Source of the DNA: a virus
IMG/VR virus record: IMGVR_UViG_3300008262_006533
Span: 1 to 51,757 of that record
Direction: 5' to 3' (one strand)
DNA: 51,757 bases
Positions 15,367-23,511 of this stretch are shown here, piece by piece. Numbering within the stretch: the first letter of the stretch is position 1; every line of letters begins with the position of its first letter. The position numbers and the translations under genes were made by a program. The notes below the pieces were generated by a model that was not told where the DNA came from, did not search any database, and saw only the letters and a program-made list of their open reading frames with translations.

Positions 15367-16194
15367 ATGAACGAGAAAGTTAAAATTAGAAAAGTATCCG
15401 ATTGGTGGGGTGATTATGATTGTTCTTCAGCAAGAAACAATCCAAAATTACTTCAGTGGTTGTCAAGAGATACACAAGACCCCCATGAACATACAATTTA
15501 TGTGGACAATTATATTAAAGATTGGGGATTCAATGACCCATCAAGAGAAAAAATGGGATGGTTGTTAGAATCACCTCAAATGAATGAAGGAACCATAAAA
15601 TATCTTTTAGATAATTTGGAAATGGTTAAAGAACATTACAAATACATTTTTACATGTGTTGATAGTTTAATCGAATTGGGAGCACCATTTGTTTACACAA
15701 TTTCAAATGCAGTTCCATGGATTTGGGAAAACAATAGAAAAATTCACGAAAAGTCAAAATTAGTTTCGATGATTGCATCCAACAAAGGTTGGTTAAGAGG
15801 TCATCAAAACAGATTAAGTTGGGTTGAGAAATTAAAAGATAAAGTAGATTTGTTTGGTTCGGGAAGACCTAATCAATTGAAAGATAAAGAAGATGGATTG
15901 GTCGATTATATGTTTTCTGTTGCAATTGAAAACGACGACTCAGACACTTACTTTACAGAAAAATTGACTGATTGTTTCGCAGTTGGAACTGTTCCTGTTT
16001 ATTGGGGTTCAAGAAAAGTTGTGGAAAAATATTTCGATGCAAATGGTGTAATCTTTTTGGAAGACGACCCTGAACTACAAAGTTTATCAAAGGAAAAATA
16101 TGAGTCGATGATGCCTTATATTCAAAAAAATTATGAGTTGGCATTACAACTCCCAATTGCTGAAGATTATATATACGAAAATTATATTAAATAA
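15367..16194 (+). CDS. GT10-family (alpha-1,3/1,4-fucosyltransferase-like) glycosyltransferase
   Basis: 275 residues. The C-terminal half carries the GT10 donor-binding pattern: KLVSMIASNKGWLRGHQNRL (131-150), DLFGSGRP (161-168), SVAIENDDS (184-192) and the strong signature FTEKLTDCFAVGTVPVYWG (196-214). GT10 enzymes transfer L-fucose from GDP-fucose, typically alpha-1,3 or alpha-1,4 to GlcNAc. The N-terminal acceptor domain (1-120) is family-specific, with many Trp and Asp. Acceptor specificity cannot be read. Placed directly behind the GT11 gene, it suggests a difucosylated structure. Confidence 0.85.
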   Translation: MNEKVKIRKVSDWWGDYDCSSARNNPKLLQWLSRDTQDPHEHTIYVDNYIKDWGFNDPSREKMGWLLESPQMNEGTIKYLLDNLEMVKEHYKYIFTCVDSLIELGAPFVYTISNAVPWIWENNRKIHEKSKLVSMIASNKGWLRGHQNRLSWVEKLKDKVDLFGSGRPNQLKDKEDGLVDYMFSVAIENDDSDTYFTEKLTDCFAVGTVPVYWGSRKVVEKYFDANGVIFLEDDPELQSLSKEKYESMMPYIQKNYELALQLPIAEDYIYENYIK

Positions 16195-16198
16195 CCTA

Positions 16199-17044
16199 AT
16201 GTCACAAATGCATTTATTGAAAGATAAAAAAATGAAATATTTGGTTTTAGGGTCAGCTGGACAGATAGGTCTTGAACTTTGCATGTTTCTCAGAAATCAA
16301 GGTCATGAAGTTATTGAGTTTGACATCGAATCTGACCCGAGTCAGGATTTAAGAATTCAAGGAATTCTCGATGAATATATCAAATCGACCGACTTTGTAA
16401 TGTTTTTAGCATTTGATGTGGGGGGGTCTCGATATTTGAAAAAATATCAACACACCTATGAATTTATCGACAACAACGTAAGACTGACTTTATTCACATT
16501 CGAAACAATAAAGAAATATAACAAACCATTCATATTTGCTTCGTCTCAAATGGCGAACATGTCATATTCTCCATACGGAGTTTGTAAATCAATAGGAGAA
16601 ATATACACCAAATCATTGAACGGATTGACTGTCAAATTTTGGAATGTTTATGGTGTTGAACACGATTTTGAAAAGTCTCACGTAATTACGGATTTTATTA
16701 TCAAAGCAAAAGATGGTGAAATTAGAATGATGACGGACGGTAAAGAGGAAAGACAATTTCTTCATGCTGAAGATTGTTCCAATGCATTGATGATATTATC
16801 TCAGAACTACGACAGTATAGATCGTGATAAAAATTTACACATCACAAGTTTTGAATGGAACACAATTTTGGAAATTGCTCAATTGATACAAGAACAAATC
16901 CCCTGCAAAATTACTCCATCATCTGAAATTGATGAAGTACAACTGAACAAAAAGAATGACCCTGACCCTTACATACTTGAATTTTGGAACCCCAAAGTTT
17001 CATTGAAGGAAGGGATAAATAAAATTATAGAATCAATGAAATGA
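16199..17044 (+). CDS. NAD-dependent epimerase/dehydratase (extended SDR)
   Basis: The Rossmann core starts MKYLVLGSAGQIG, so likely starts are ATG 16199 (chosen, 4 bases after the previous stop) or ATG 16232, directly before the first strand. The open frame extends to 16133, but that start lies inside the GT10 gene. The cofactor loop is GSAGQIG, the active-site Ser region is FASSQMANMS, and YGVCK provides the YxxxK pair. The C-terminal substrate domain has EERQFLHAEDCSNAL, typical of sugar-nucleotide epimerases. It probably interconverts a nucleotide sugar for this pathway; which one is not clear from sequence. It overlaps the following methyltransferase gene by 4 bases. Confidence 0.82.
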   Translation: MSQMHLLKDKKMKYLVLGSAGQIGLELCMFLRNQGHEVIEFDIESDPSQDLRIQGILDEYIKSTDFVMFLAFDVGGSRYLKKYQHTYEFIDNNVRLTLFTFETIKKYNKPFIFASSQMANMSYSPYGVCKSIGEIYTKSLNGLTVKFWNVYGVEHDFEKSHVITDFIIKAKDGEIRMMTDGKEERQFLHAEDCSNALMILSQNYDSIDRDKNLHITSFEWNTILEIAQLIQEQIPCKITPSSEIDEVQLNKKNDPDPYILEFWNPKVSLKEGINKIIESMK

Positions 17045-17676
17045 AATCATACTCACAATGCGGGCAAGACTTATTTGTCCATTATTTAACAGACGGAAAA
17101 GCTGGAAAATTCTTAGACCTTGGATGTTCACTACCCAAAAAAATAAATAATACCTACCTCTTAGAGTTGAATGGATGGGATGGAATTTCTTTAGATATTC
17201 AAGACTTCAAACAACAATGGAAAGAGAGACAATGCAAATTCATTCAATCAGATTGTTTGAATGTAAATTATAATGATTTGTTAAAAGATTATTATACTGA
17301 AAAAACAATAGATTATTTGACATTGGATATGGAGGGTTGTGGAGACCGTTTCAGATTACTACAAAAAATAATTGACAGTGAATATACATTTAAAATAATC
17401 ACGATAGAGCATGATGCTTATATCGGAGAATCATTTGTAAAGAACGAACAAATTCCTCAAAGAGAACTATTAGAATCCAAAGGTTATAGACTCATTTGTT
17501 CAGATGTTTCTCATGACAATCACCCAAATTTATTTTTTGAAGATTGGTGGGTTAATCCAAACTTTTTTGACGAAGAAAAATTATCAAAATGTAAGTTTGA
17601 CAAAACTCCATGCGGTCAAATATTCAAATCTCTCGGAATCGAATATGAAGTTGCTGAAGAATCAAAAGATAGATAG
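17041..17676 (+). CDS. FkbM-like methyltransferase
   Basis: 211 residues. The start YSQCGQDLFVHYL and motif I GKFLDLGCSLPKKINNTYLLE (about 21-41) match the FkbM subgroup that begins S..GQD, and NGWDGISLDIQ places the SAM ribose-binding acidic residue (about 44-54). Later, YLTLDMEGCGDRFRLLQ is the equivalent of the FkbM D-x-E-G motif. It likely transfers a methyl group to a sugar hydroxyl. Downstream there is a 9-base gap before a transferase-like gene. A small overlapping frame at 17504-17689 is a shadow. Confidence 0.8.
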   Translation: MKSYSQCGQDLFVHYLTDGKAGKFLDLGCSLPKKINNTYLLELNGWDGISLDIQDFKQQWKERQCKFIQSDCLNVNYNDLLKDYYTEKTIDYLTLDMEGCGDRFRLLQKIIDSEYTFKIITIEHDAYIGESFVKNEQIPQRELLESKGYRLICSDVSHDNHPNLFFEDWWVNPNFFDEEKLSKCKFDKTPCGQIFKSLGIEYEVAEESKDR

Positions 17677-17685
17677 AATTTCAGA

Positions 17686-18558
17686 ATGAAAAGTTTGGAA
17701 CAAATTACTCCTAATCCTTATTACGAAAGTTATAATAGAGAAACAAAAACATATTATCACAGAAGAGATACAGGTTTATACTCAATTTTAACTTGGGCAG
17801 TTCGAAAAATATTTCTCTTGGAAATAAATGGATATGAAGTTGAAAATATTGTATTGGAAATGTCGGCATATTTACCAAAAATTGATGCCTACAAAATACT
17901 TTTTCAAAAAAAAGATATTAAAATTGATTTTTCTAACATTCCCGAAGAAGACAAAATTTTTTTCGAAACTCAAGTTGAGACTTGTGGTTGGGGGTTAGAA
18001 AACTTTGAAAAAGTAAATCTACAAATCACAAACCAAATTATTAACAAATTTTTTTCTCCTTCTCAAGAAGTGATTGATACATATGAACGTCTTTTATTAT
18101 CCAACAATATCAATTTGGATAAAACCACTTTCATATGGGCCAGAAATACTGACAAAGTAGAAACTCATCTACCTGAGGCAAAAAATTATTTAAACGTATT
18201 GAATGAAATCAACAAAGAATCAAACGAACTCATAATACAAACAGATGATTATCGTGTGATAGAAAACTTCGAAAAAATTGGGGTGGAGTTCAAAACAATC
18301 AAGGAAATTCCAATATCAGGCAACTTGACAGGATTTCATAACGAAATGAAAGAAACAAATGAAAAATTGTTTCATTTATTATACAATCAGACCAAAGAAG
18401 AACATTTGATTCAAATGTATTGTTTATCCCTTTTTTGTGTAAATTCTGATAAATCGATTGTATATCCAGGAAATCCAACAACATATTTACTGTTTTTGAA
18501 AGGGTCATCGGAGAACCTTTATTTATTTAAAAACAGTAATGAATTATTTTTATTATAA
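17686..18558 (+). CDS. putative fucosyltransferase-like/GT-B glycosyltransferase
   Basis: 290 residues, poorly conserved in the N-terminal half apart from TKTYYHRRDTGLYSILTWAVR (20-40). The C-terminal half has FIWARNTDKVETHLPEAKNY (about 146-165) followed by LIIQTDDYRVIENFEKIGV (about 178-196). This looks like the pattern of an Arg/Asp-bearing loop followed by a sugar-nucleotide strand seen in the GT11/GT23/O-FucT-type superfamily (R-x-x-D-K ... IQTDD). Then comes CLSLFCVNSDKSIVYPGNPTTYL, where such enzymes close the donor site. The position between an FkbM methyltransferase and a GDP-mannose epimerase supports a glycan role. The family call is by eye and uncertain. Confidence 0.5.
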   Translation: MKSLEQITPNPYYESYNRETKTYYHRRDTGLYSILTWAVRKIFLLEINGYEVENIVLEMSAYLPKIDAYKILFQKKDIKIDFSNIPEEDKIFFETQVETCGWGLENFEKVNLQITNQIINKFFSPSQEVIDTYERLLLSNNINLDKTTFIWARNTDKVETHLPEAKNYLNVLNEINKESNELIIQTDDYRVIENFEKIGVEFKTIKEIPISGNLTGFHNEMKETNEKLFHLLYNQTKEEHLIQMYCLSLFCVNSDKSIVYPGNPTTYLLFLKGSSENLYLFKNSNELFLL

Positions 18559-18570
18559 ACAAAACCAAAA

Positions 18571-19665
18571 ATGAAAAAAATAGTAGTATTGGGTGGTGGA
18601 GGTTTCATAGGAGGACACCTCGCCAAAAGACTGAAAGAAGAAGGTAATCACGTAAGAATTTGTGATATAAAAAAACATGAATATTTCTTTCAAGATGAAA
18701 TTTGCCATGAGTTCATTTTGGGAGATTTAACTGACCCCAAAGTTGTAGAGTTGGTTATTGAAGAAGGTGTTGATGAAGTTTATCAACTTGCTGCAGACAT
18801 GGGAGGTGCGTTATATATCTTTACTGGAGAACATGATGCAGACGTTATGTATAATTCAGCGACGATAAATCTGAACGTTGCTCGGGAAGCTGTTAAGAAA
18901 AAAGTTAAAAAACTATTCTACTCATCCTCAGCCTGTATGTATCCTGAACATAATCAATTGGACCCCGAGAATCCGAATTGTGAAGAATCATCCGCATACC
19001 CCGCAAATCCTGATTCAGAGTATGGATGGGAAAAATTATTTTCTGAAAGACTCTATTTGGCTTTCAATAGAAATTATGGGTTGAATGTGAGAATTGCAAG
19101 GTTCCACAACATTTTCGGACCACAAGGTACATGGATTGGAGGAAGAGAAAAATCACCAGCCGCAATGTGTAGGAAAGCGGCAGAAACCGAAGCTGGTGGT
19201 GAAATTGAAGTTTGGGGTAATGGTTTACAAACAAGATCCTTTTTGTATGTTGATGAATGTGTCGAAGCGGTGATACGATTGATGGAATCTGATTTTGAAG
19301 GTCCTGTAAATATTGGAAGTGAAGAAATGGTTACTATCAACCAATTAGCCACAATGGCAATTTCAATTTCAGGTAAAGATATTAATATCAAGAATATTGA
19401 AGGAGAAGAGTTTGAGAAAAAGTATGGGTTCCGATGCCCTTTGGGTGTAAAAGGAAGAAACTCTGACAACAAGTTATACAGAGAAAAAATTGGTTGGGAA
19501 GTAAATCAACCATTGTTATTAGGTTTACAAAAAACTTATCAATGGATAAAATCTCAGGTTGATACTAAACAGAAAGAAACTAAATACATTTATGAAAGTC
19601 CTGATGGTGGAAAAACAGTTTATAGAAGAGAGTTCCATAAAACAGATAAAACACAAATAAAATAA
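18571..19665 (+). CDS. GDP-mannose 3,5-epimerase-like enzyme
   Basis: 364 residues, close to the plant enzyme in length and motifs. It has GGGGFIGGHL (8-17, NAD site), YQLAADMGGALY (71-82), SSSACMYPE (118-126) with catalytic Cys122, and Y151xxxK155. FHNIFGPQGTWIGGREKSPAA (178-198) follows with Lys194, then CRKA, NGLQTRSFLYVDECVEA, NIGSEEMVTINQLA, and VKGRNSDNKL near the C-terminus. The spacing Cys122-Tyr151-Lys194 equals that of the Arabidopsis residues Cys145-Tyr174-Lys217. The known reaction converts GDP-D-mannose to GDP-L-galactose (and GDP-L-gulose). It would provide an L-galactose donor beside the GDP-fucose route. The C-terminal extension (IYESPDGGKTVYRREFH) is unusual and of unknown purpose. 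Confidence 0.87.
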   Translation: MKKIVVLGGGGFIGGHLAKRLKEEGNHVRICDIKKHEYFFQDEICHEFILGDLTDPKVVELVIEEGVDEVYQLAADMGGALYIFTGEHDADVMYNSATINLNVAREAVKKKVKKLFYSSSACMYPEHNQLDPENPNCEESSAYPANPDSEYGWEKLFSERLYLAFNRNYGLNVRIARFHNIFGPQGTWIGGREKSPAAMCRKAAETEAGGEIEVWGNGLQTRSFLYVDECVEAVIRLMESDFEGPVNIGSEEMVTINQLATMAISISGKDINIKNIEGEEFEKKYGFRCPLGVKGRNSDNKLYREKIGWEVNQPLLLGLQKTYQWIKSQVDTKQKETKYIYESPDGGKTVYRREFHKTDKTQIK

Positions 19666-19666
19666 C

Positions 19667-20047
19667 ATGTTGAAAATTCCAGTTAGTGTTGGAGAGTTGA
19701 TTGATAAATTATCAATTTTACAAGTAAAAAAAATTAAAATTCAAAATCCTCAATCTCTAAAATTTGTTTTTGAAGAATTTGATTTATTAAATGATTTATC
19801 TCAAAGTTTTTTAGAGAATGAAACCATTGAAAATCTATATAATCAATTAATCGAGGTAAATTCAAATCTTTGGGATGTCGAAGATAAACTCAGAGTTTAT
19901 GAATCAGAAAAAAGGTTCGACGAAGAATTTATAGAATTATCAAGAAAAGTTTATTATACTAATGATGAACGTTTCAGATTAAAGAATGAAATTAATTTGA
20001 TTACATCTTCACAAATTAGAGAGGTCAAGGATTATAAAAAATACTAA
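19667..20047 (+). CDS. DUF6165-family protein
   Basis: 126 residues. The opening IPVSVGELIDKLSILQVKK (4-22), the central LIEVNSNLWDVEDKLRVYE (about 61-79), FDEEFIELSRKVYYTNDERF (about 84-103) and the ending IREVKDYKKY fit a helical family known as DUF6165, often found next to polysaccharide or glycosyltransferase genes. No enzymatic residues are evident. It may be an accessory or scaffold protein for glycan enzymes, which is inference from context. The last base of its stop overlaps the PhoH start. Confidence 0.75.
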   Translation: MLKIPVSVGELIDKLSILQVKKIKIQNPQSLKFVFEEFDLLNDLSQSFLENETIENLYNQLIEVNSNLWDVEDKLRVYESEKRFDEEFIELSRKVYYTNDERFRLKNEINLITSSQIREVKDYKKY

Positions 20048-20781
20048 TGAGTAGAACCACAAAGAAAGTCCCTGCAGTCACCGCAGTCGTAGAAGAAAAG
20101 GTTATAAGAACAAAAAAAGAATTGATTTGTTCAATCATAAAAAGAAAAACTAAAGAAAAATTTTTATCAGAAAGTCAAAAAGAATATTACAAGAAACTTA
20201 CTGAAAACCAAATAACTATTTGTTCAGGGCCTGCTGGTGTGGGTAAAAGTTATATCGCAATGAAATCTGCGGTTGACTTGCTTGTTGACCCTTCAACTCC
20301 TTATGAAAAAATAATAATTGTTCGGCCCGCTGTTGAAGCCGAAGAAAAGCTCGGAAGTCTTCCAGGTGGTGTTGAAGAAAAATTGGACCCATACATTTTT
20401 CCGTCGTATTATCTTTTGAATAAGATAATAGGGAAAGAGGCTCGAGAAAAACTGAAAGAAATTGAAGCAATAGAAGTATTTGCATTAGCTTACATGAGAG
20501 GAATGAATATCGATAATTCAATATTGATTTTTGAGGAAGCTCAGAACTCTACACCAAGTCAAATGAAACTTCTATTGACTAGAATTGGTTTTAATTCAAA
20601 ATTTTTTATCTCAGGTGATTTGGAACAATTTGATAGACACAAAGACAAAACACAGACTGGTCTTTGGGATGCATTGAATAAATTTCAGAACATGAATGAT
20701 ATAGGTGTATTTGAATTCAAATCAAATGATATTGTAAGAAACCCTTTGATTTCTAAAATATTAGAAAAGTACGAAGAATGA
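20047..20781 (+). CDS. phoH: PhoH-family P-loop ATPase
   Basis: 244 residues. Walker A GPAGVGKS (61-68), the PhoH-specific IIVRPAVEAEEKLGSLPG (about 96-113), a Walker B-like strand ILIFEEAQN (Glu rather than Asp first, about 158-166), QMKLLLTRIG and FFISGDLEQFD complete the PhoH core. PhoH proteins are RNA-helicase-related ATPases widely carried by phages; their role in infection is unsettled (RNA handling or nucleotide metabolism have been suggested). An N-terminal tail of about 40 basic residues precedes the domain. It sits in the middle of the plus-strand operon and shares its end with the next start (ATGA). Confidence 0.92.
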   Translation: MSRTTKKVPAVTAVVEEKVIRTKKELICSIIKRKTKEKFLSESQKEYYKKLTENQITICSGPAGVGKSYIAMKSAVDLLVDPSTPYEKIIIVRPAVEAEEKLGSLPGGVEEKLDPYIFPSYYLLNKIIGKEAREKLKEIEAIEVFALAYMRGMNIDNSILIFEEAQNSTPSQMKLLLTRIGFNSKFFISGDLEQFDRHKDKTQTGLWDALNKFQNMNDIGVFEFKSNDIVRNPLISKILEKYEE

Positions 20782-21368
20782 GAATTGGTATAGAAATAAA
20801 CGGAGTGCTTAGAGACACTTTGAAAAAAATTCAGCAAGAATACGAAAAGTGGTATATTGATAATCCTTTCCAAGAAGAAGATGAGTTTGAATATGAAGTT
20901 TTGTCAGATGTTACATCATTGGACATTGGTAAACATTTGAAATTCAAAGATGACAATGAGTTATATGATTTTCTTTATAAAGAGCATACAATGGAAATTT
21001 TCGGTCATGCTGGGTCTGTAGAACCTTCAGGTCTTTTAGACTTGAATGATTTTTATATAGATATGAGAGACAATCACGATATAATCGTGGTTTCTGATGA
21101 AATTGGAAAATCTAAACCAGCATCTTTATTTTTTATCTCTAAATTTGGATGTCTCGTAGAATCGGTAAAATTTTATAGTGAAAGCACAATTAATTCCTTG
21201 TGGGATTCAATTGATATTTTACTTACGGCAAATCCTAAACTATTATTGAACCATCCGAAAAATAAAATTCTGATAAAATTCAACACAGTATACAATTCTG
21301 AAATTGAGTCTGAATTCAACATTTCGAGTCTTAAAGAATTAAAATCAAAATTAGAAGAAATTTTATGA
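20778..21368 (+). CDS. HAD-like protein with altered catalytic motif
   Basis: 196 residues. The N-terminus GIEINGVLRDT takes the place of the HAD motif I (normally D-x-D-G), with the nucleophilic Asp changed to Glu6 and the second Asp to Asn8. A later strand, IIVVSDEIGKSKPASLFFISKFG (about 102-124), resembles HAD motifs II and III with a Ser and Lys. Many phages carry such short HAD-like relatives of 5'-nucleotidases. The altered motif suggests it does not use the usual phospho-aspartate mechanism. It overlaps PhoH and the following gene by 4 bases. Function unknown. Confidence 0.55.
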   Translation: MRIGIEINGVLRDTLKKIQQEYEKWYIDNPFQEEDEFEYEVLSDVTSLDIGKHLKFKDDNELYDFLYKEHTMEIFGHAGSVEPSGLLDLNDFYIDMRDNHDIIVVSDEIGKSKPASLFFISKFGCLVESVKFYSESTINSLWDSIDILLTANPKLLLNHPKNKILIKFNTVYNSEIESEFNISSLKELKSKLEEIL

Positions 21369-21649
21369 TAAAAGTATTAGGTGAAAATTATTTCATTGAC
21401 ATGGATGAGGTGGAAAAATATCTTGACATGGGTCAAAGTGAAAACCATCTCGATTCAGAATCAGGGATGTCTGAAACAAAAATAAATATTGTAAAATATG
21501 AGATGGTCAAAATGTTGTTTGACACTGTTCTTACTGAACAAGAAAATATAGATGAAAAATTAGGAATAAAATCATCATCCAACGTAAGTATACCTTTCAG
21601 AATTGCATTCAACAGTTTATTAAATAAAAAACTTATCAATCATTATTAA
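21365..21649 (+). CDS. small acidic hypothetical protein
   Basis: 94 residues: an N-terminal strand (IKVLGENYFIDMDEVEKYLDMG) followed by acidic linker and two helices (IVKYEMVKMLFDTVLTEQENID; PFRIAFNSLLNKKLINHY). No family is recognised. It is translationally coupled to the HAD-like gene by a 4-base overlap and ends 1 base before the next glycosyltransferase gene. Confidence 0.65.
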   Translation: MIKVLGENYFIDMDEVEKYLDMGQSENHLDSESGMSETKINIVKYEMVKMLFDTVLTEQENIDEKLGIKSSSNVSIPFRIAFNSLLNKKLINHY

Positions 21650-21650
21650 T

Positions 21651-22703
21651 ATGGAAAACCAACTTCAAGAAAAAGTAAAACAATCCATTCAGATATTAAG
21701 AGACAAACAAGCTAGAATTTATTTTTTAGTTCAAGATACTAAGGGAAATGCGAAAGCTTCCGTTAGACTCATTTATCAGATGGCAAAAGCATTAAAGGAC
21801 AAAGGATTCAATCCTATCATACTTCATGAAAAAGCAGATTACGCAGGTGTAATTGCTTGGTTAGATGAAGAGTACATGAGTTTACCACACAGAGCAATTG
21901 AAGGTCAAAATTTAGAAATTTCACCTGAAGACTTTTTAATTATACCTGAAATCTTTGGTTTTGTAATGGAACAAGTGAAACAACTTCCATGTGCAAAAAT
22001 TGTTTTAACACAACAATACGCGCACATGTTAGAAACTTTACAACCAGGTCAAACTTGGAATCAATTCGGATTTCTGAAATGTATTACTACTTCAAGTAAG
22101 CAACAAGAATATATTGAGAGAGTTATGAGAGGAGTTTCTATCGATGTTGTAGACCCTTTGATTACTGATGAATTTTATCCAAAAGGTACACCTGCAATGC
22201 CAATTATTGGTGTTCATGCTAAGGAACAGAGTGACGCAATAAATTTGATTAAAACTTTTTATTTGAAATTCCCTCAATACAGATGGTTCACATTCAGAGA
22301 TTTGAGAGGTCTTTCTGAAAAAGAATTTGGAAATTCTCTAAGAGAATGTTTTTTAAGTGTATGGATCGATGACCATAGTGCATTCGGAACATTCCCACTC
22401 GAGTCAATGAAATCTAATGTACCTGTAATTGGTAAAGTTCCGAATCTTTCTCCCGATTGGATGAGTGAAGAAAATGGAATTTGGGTGACTGACCAAACTA
22501 TACTCCCCGATTTAGTTGCAGATTATGCCCAAAATTGGTTGGAAGATAATATTGACCCACAAATTTTCGATAAAATGAAAGATACAGTTAATAGATACAC
22601 AGATAAACAAAAATTTGAATCTACCGTAGTTTCTCTATTTGAAGGATATTTCAATACAAGAGCAGATTCATTTGAAAATCAAATTTCTAAAACAGAAGAA
22701 TAA
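21651..22703 (+). CDS. GT-B glycosyltransferase-like protein
   Basis: 350 residues. The opening ARIYFLVQDTKGNAKASVRLIYQMAKALKDKG (about 21-52) is the usual GT4 N-terminal strand and acceptor-side helix. A middle stretch, KIVLTQQYAHMLETLQPGQTW, and a second Rossmann-like half follow, ending in SVWIDDHSAFGTFPLESMKSNVPVIGKVPN (about 236-265). The F-x-x-x-x-E-S-M-x-x-x-x-P run is the GT4 donor-site pattern. Sugar and acceptor are unknown. A GT2-type gene follows after 1 base, so the operon closes with a second pair of transferases. Confidence 0.8.
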   Translation: MENQLQEKVKQSIQILRDKQARIYFLVQDTKGNAKASVRLIYQMAKALKDKGFNPIILHEKADYAGVIAWLDEEYMSLPHRAIEGQNLEISPEDFLIIPEIFGFVMEQVKQLPCAKIVLTQQYAHMLETLQPGQTWNQFGFLKCITTSSKQQEYIERVMRGVSIDVVDPLITDEFYPKGTPAMPIIGVHAKEQSDAINLIKTFYLKFPQYRWFTFRDLRGLSEKEFGNSLRECFLSVWIDDHSAFGTFPLESMKSNVPVIGKVPNLSPDWMSEENGIWVTDQTILPDLVADYAQNWLEDNIDPQIFDKMKDTVNRYTDKQKFESTVVSLFEGYFNTRADSFENQISKTEE

Positions 22704-22704
22704 T

Positions 22705-23511
22705 ATGAAAAATACTTTATCACTCTCAGTAATACTCCCAATCAAATCTTCAAAAGCAAGAGACTTCGATGAATTTTTTGAGAAAGCAATTACCTCATTA
22801 AAAAATCAATTAGTACCATTTGAGGAATTAGTTATAGTTCATTCTCAAGAACAATCATTAATTGATTTATTGAACGGATATGATTTTGGTGACCTGAATG
22901 TAACTAAACTATTATGGGACAAAGAACCAAATTATGCGGAACAAGTGAATTTCGGAATAAAAAATGCTAAAGGTCAATGGGTCTCTCTTTTTGAATTCGA
23001 TGATGAATATTCATCAATTTGGTTTAAAAATGTTCAGAAGTATATCGAATCATTTCCCGAAGTACAAATGTTTTTACCCGTAGTTGTCGAAACTGATGAG
23101 AAAGGATTATTTGCAGGATTCACAAATGAAGCAACGTTTGCAGCGAATTTCTCTCAAGAAATGGGTATTCTTACCAACGATACTTTACAAGATTATCAAA
23201 ATTTTCAAACAGCGGGTTCTGTATTCAAAAAATCTATTGTAGAAGATTTTGGAGGGTTTAAATCTTCTGTGAAACTTACATTTATTTATGAATTTCTGTT
23301 GAGATTGACATACAATTCAGTTTTGATTATGACTATCCCGAGATTAGGATACAAACATGTTAATCTGAGAGAAGGGTCAATTTTTTGGAATTACAAATAT
23401 GGTGAAAATAAAATGCTCGAAGATGAAGTCAAATTTTGGATTCAAGCTGCTAAGAGAGAATATTTTTTCACGGACGATAGATCCATAAAATATGAATCAG
23501 CGAATGCTTAA
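22705..23511 (+). CDS. GT2-like glycosyltransferase
   Basis: The ATG at 22705 follows the previous stop directly and gives a normal GT2 beginning (SLSVILPIKSSKARDFDEFFEKAITSL). The frame runs back to 22639 inside the preceding gene, but that start would add an unrelated 22 residues. FEELVIVHSQEQ (39-50) and WVSLFEFDDEYS (92-103) stand for the nucleotide and metal sites. FQTAGSVFKKSIVEDFGGF is the usual acceptor-side segment. The C-terminus is charged and short of the common length. Donor and acceptor are not predictable. Confidence 0.8.
   Translation: MKNTLSLSVILPIKSSKARDFDEFFEKAITSLKNQLVPFEELVIVHSQEQSLIDLLNGYDFGDLNVTKLLWDKEPNYAEQVNFGIKNAKGQWVSLFEFDDEYSSIWFKNVQKYIESFPEVQMFLPVVVETDEKGLFAGFTNEATFAANFSQEMGILTNDTLQDYQNFQTAGSVFKKSIVEDFGGFKSSVKLTFIYEFLLRLTYNSVLIMTIPRLGYKHVNLREGSIFWNYKYGENKMLEDEVKFWIQAAKREYFFTDDRSIKYESANA

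Noticed and set aside
16133-16198. Longer start for the SDR gene
   Set aside because: It lies inside the preceding GT10 gene; the SDR Rossmann fold begins only at MKYLVLG, so 16199 or 16232 is more likely.
22639-22704. Longer start for the GT2 gene
   Set aside because: Would overlap the previous glycosyltransferase by 65 bases and add 22 unrelated residues; the ATG at 22705 follows the stop directly.
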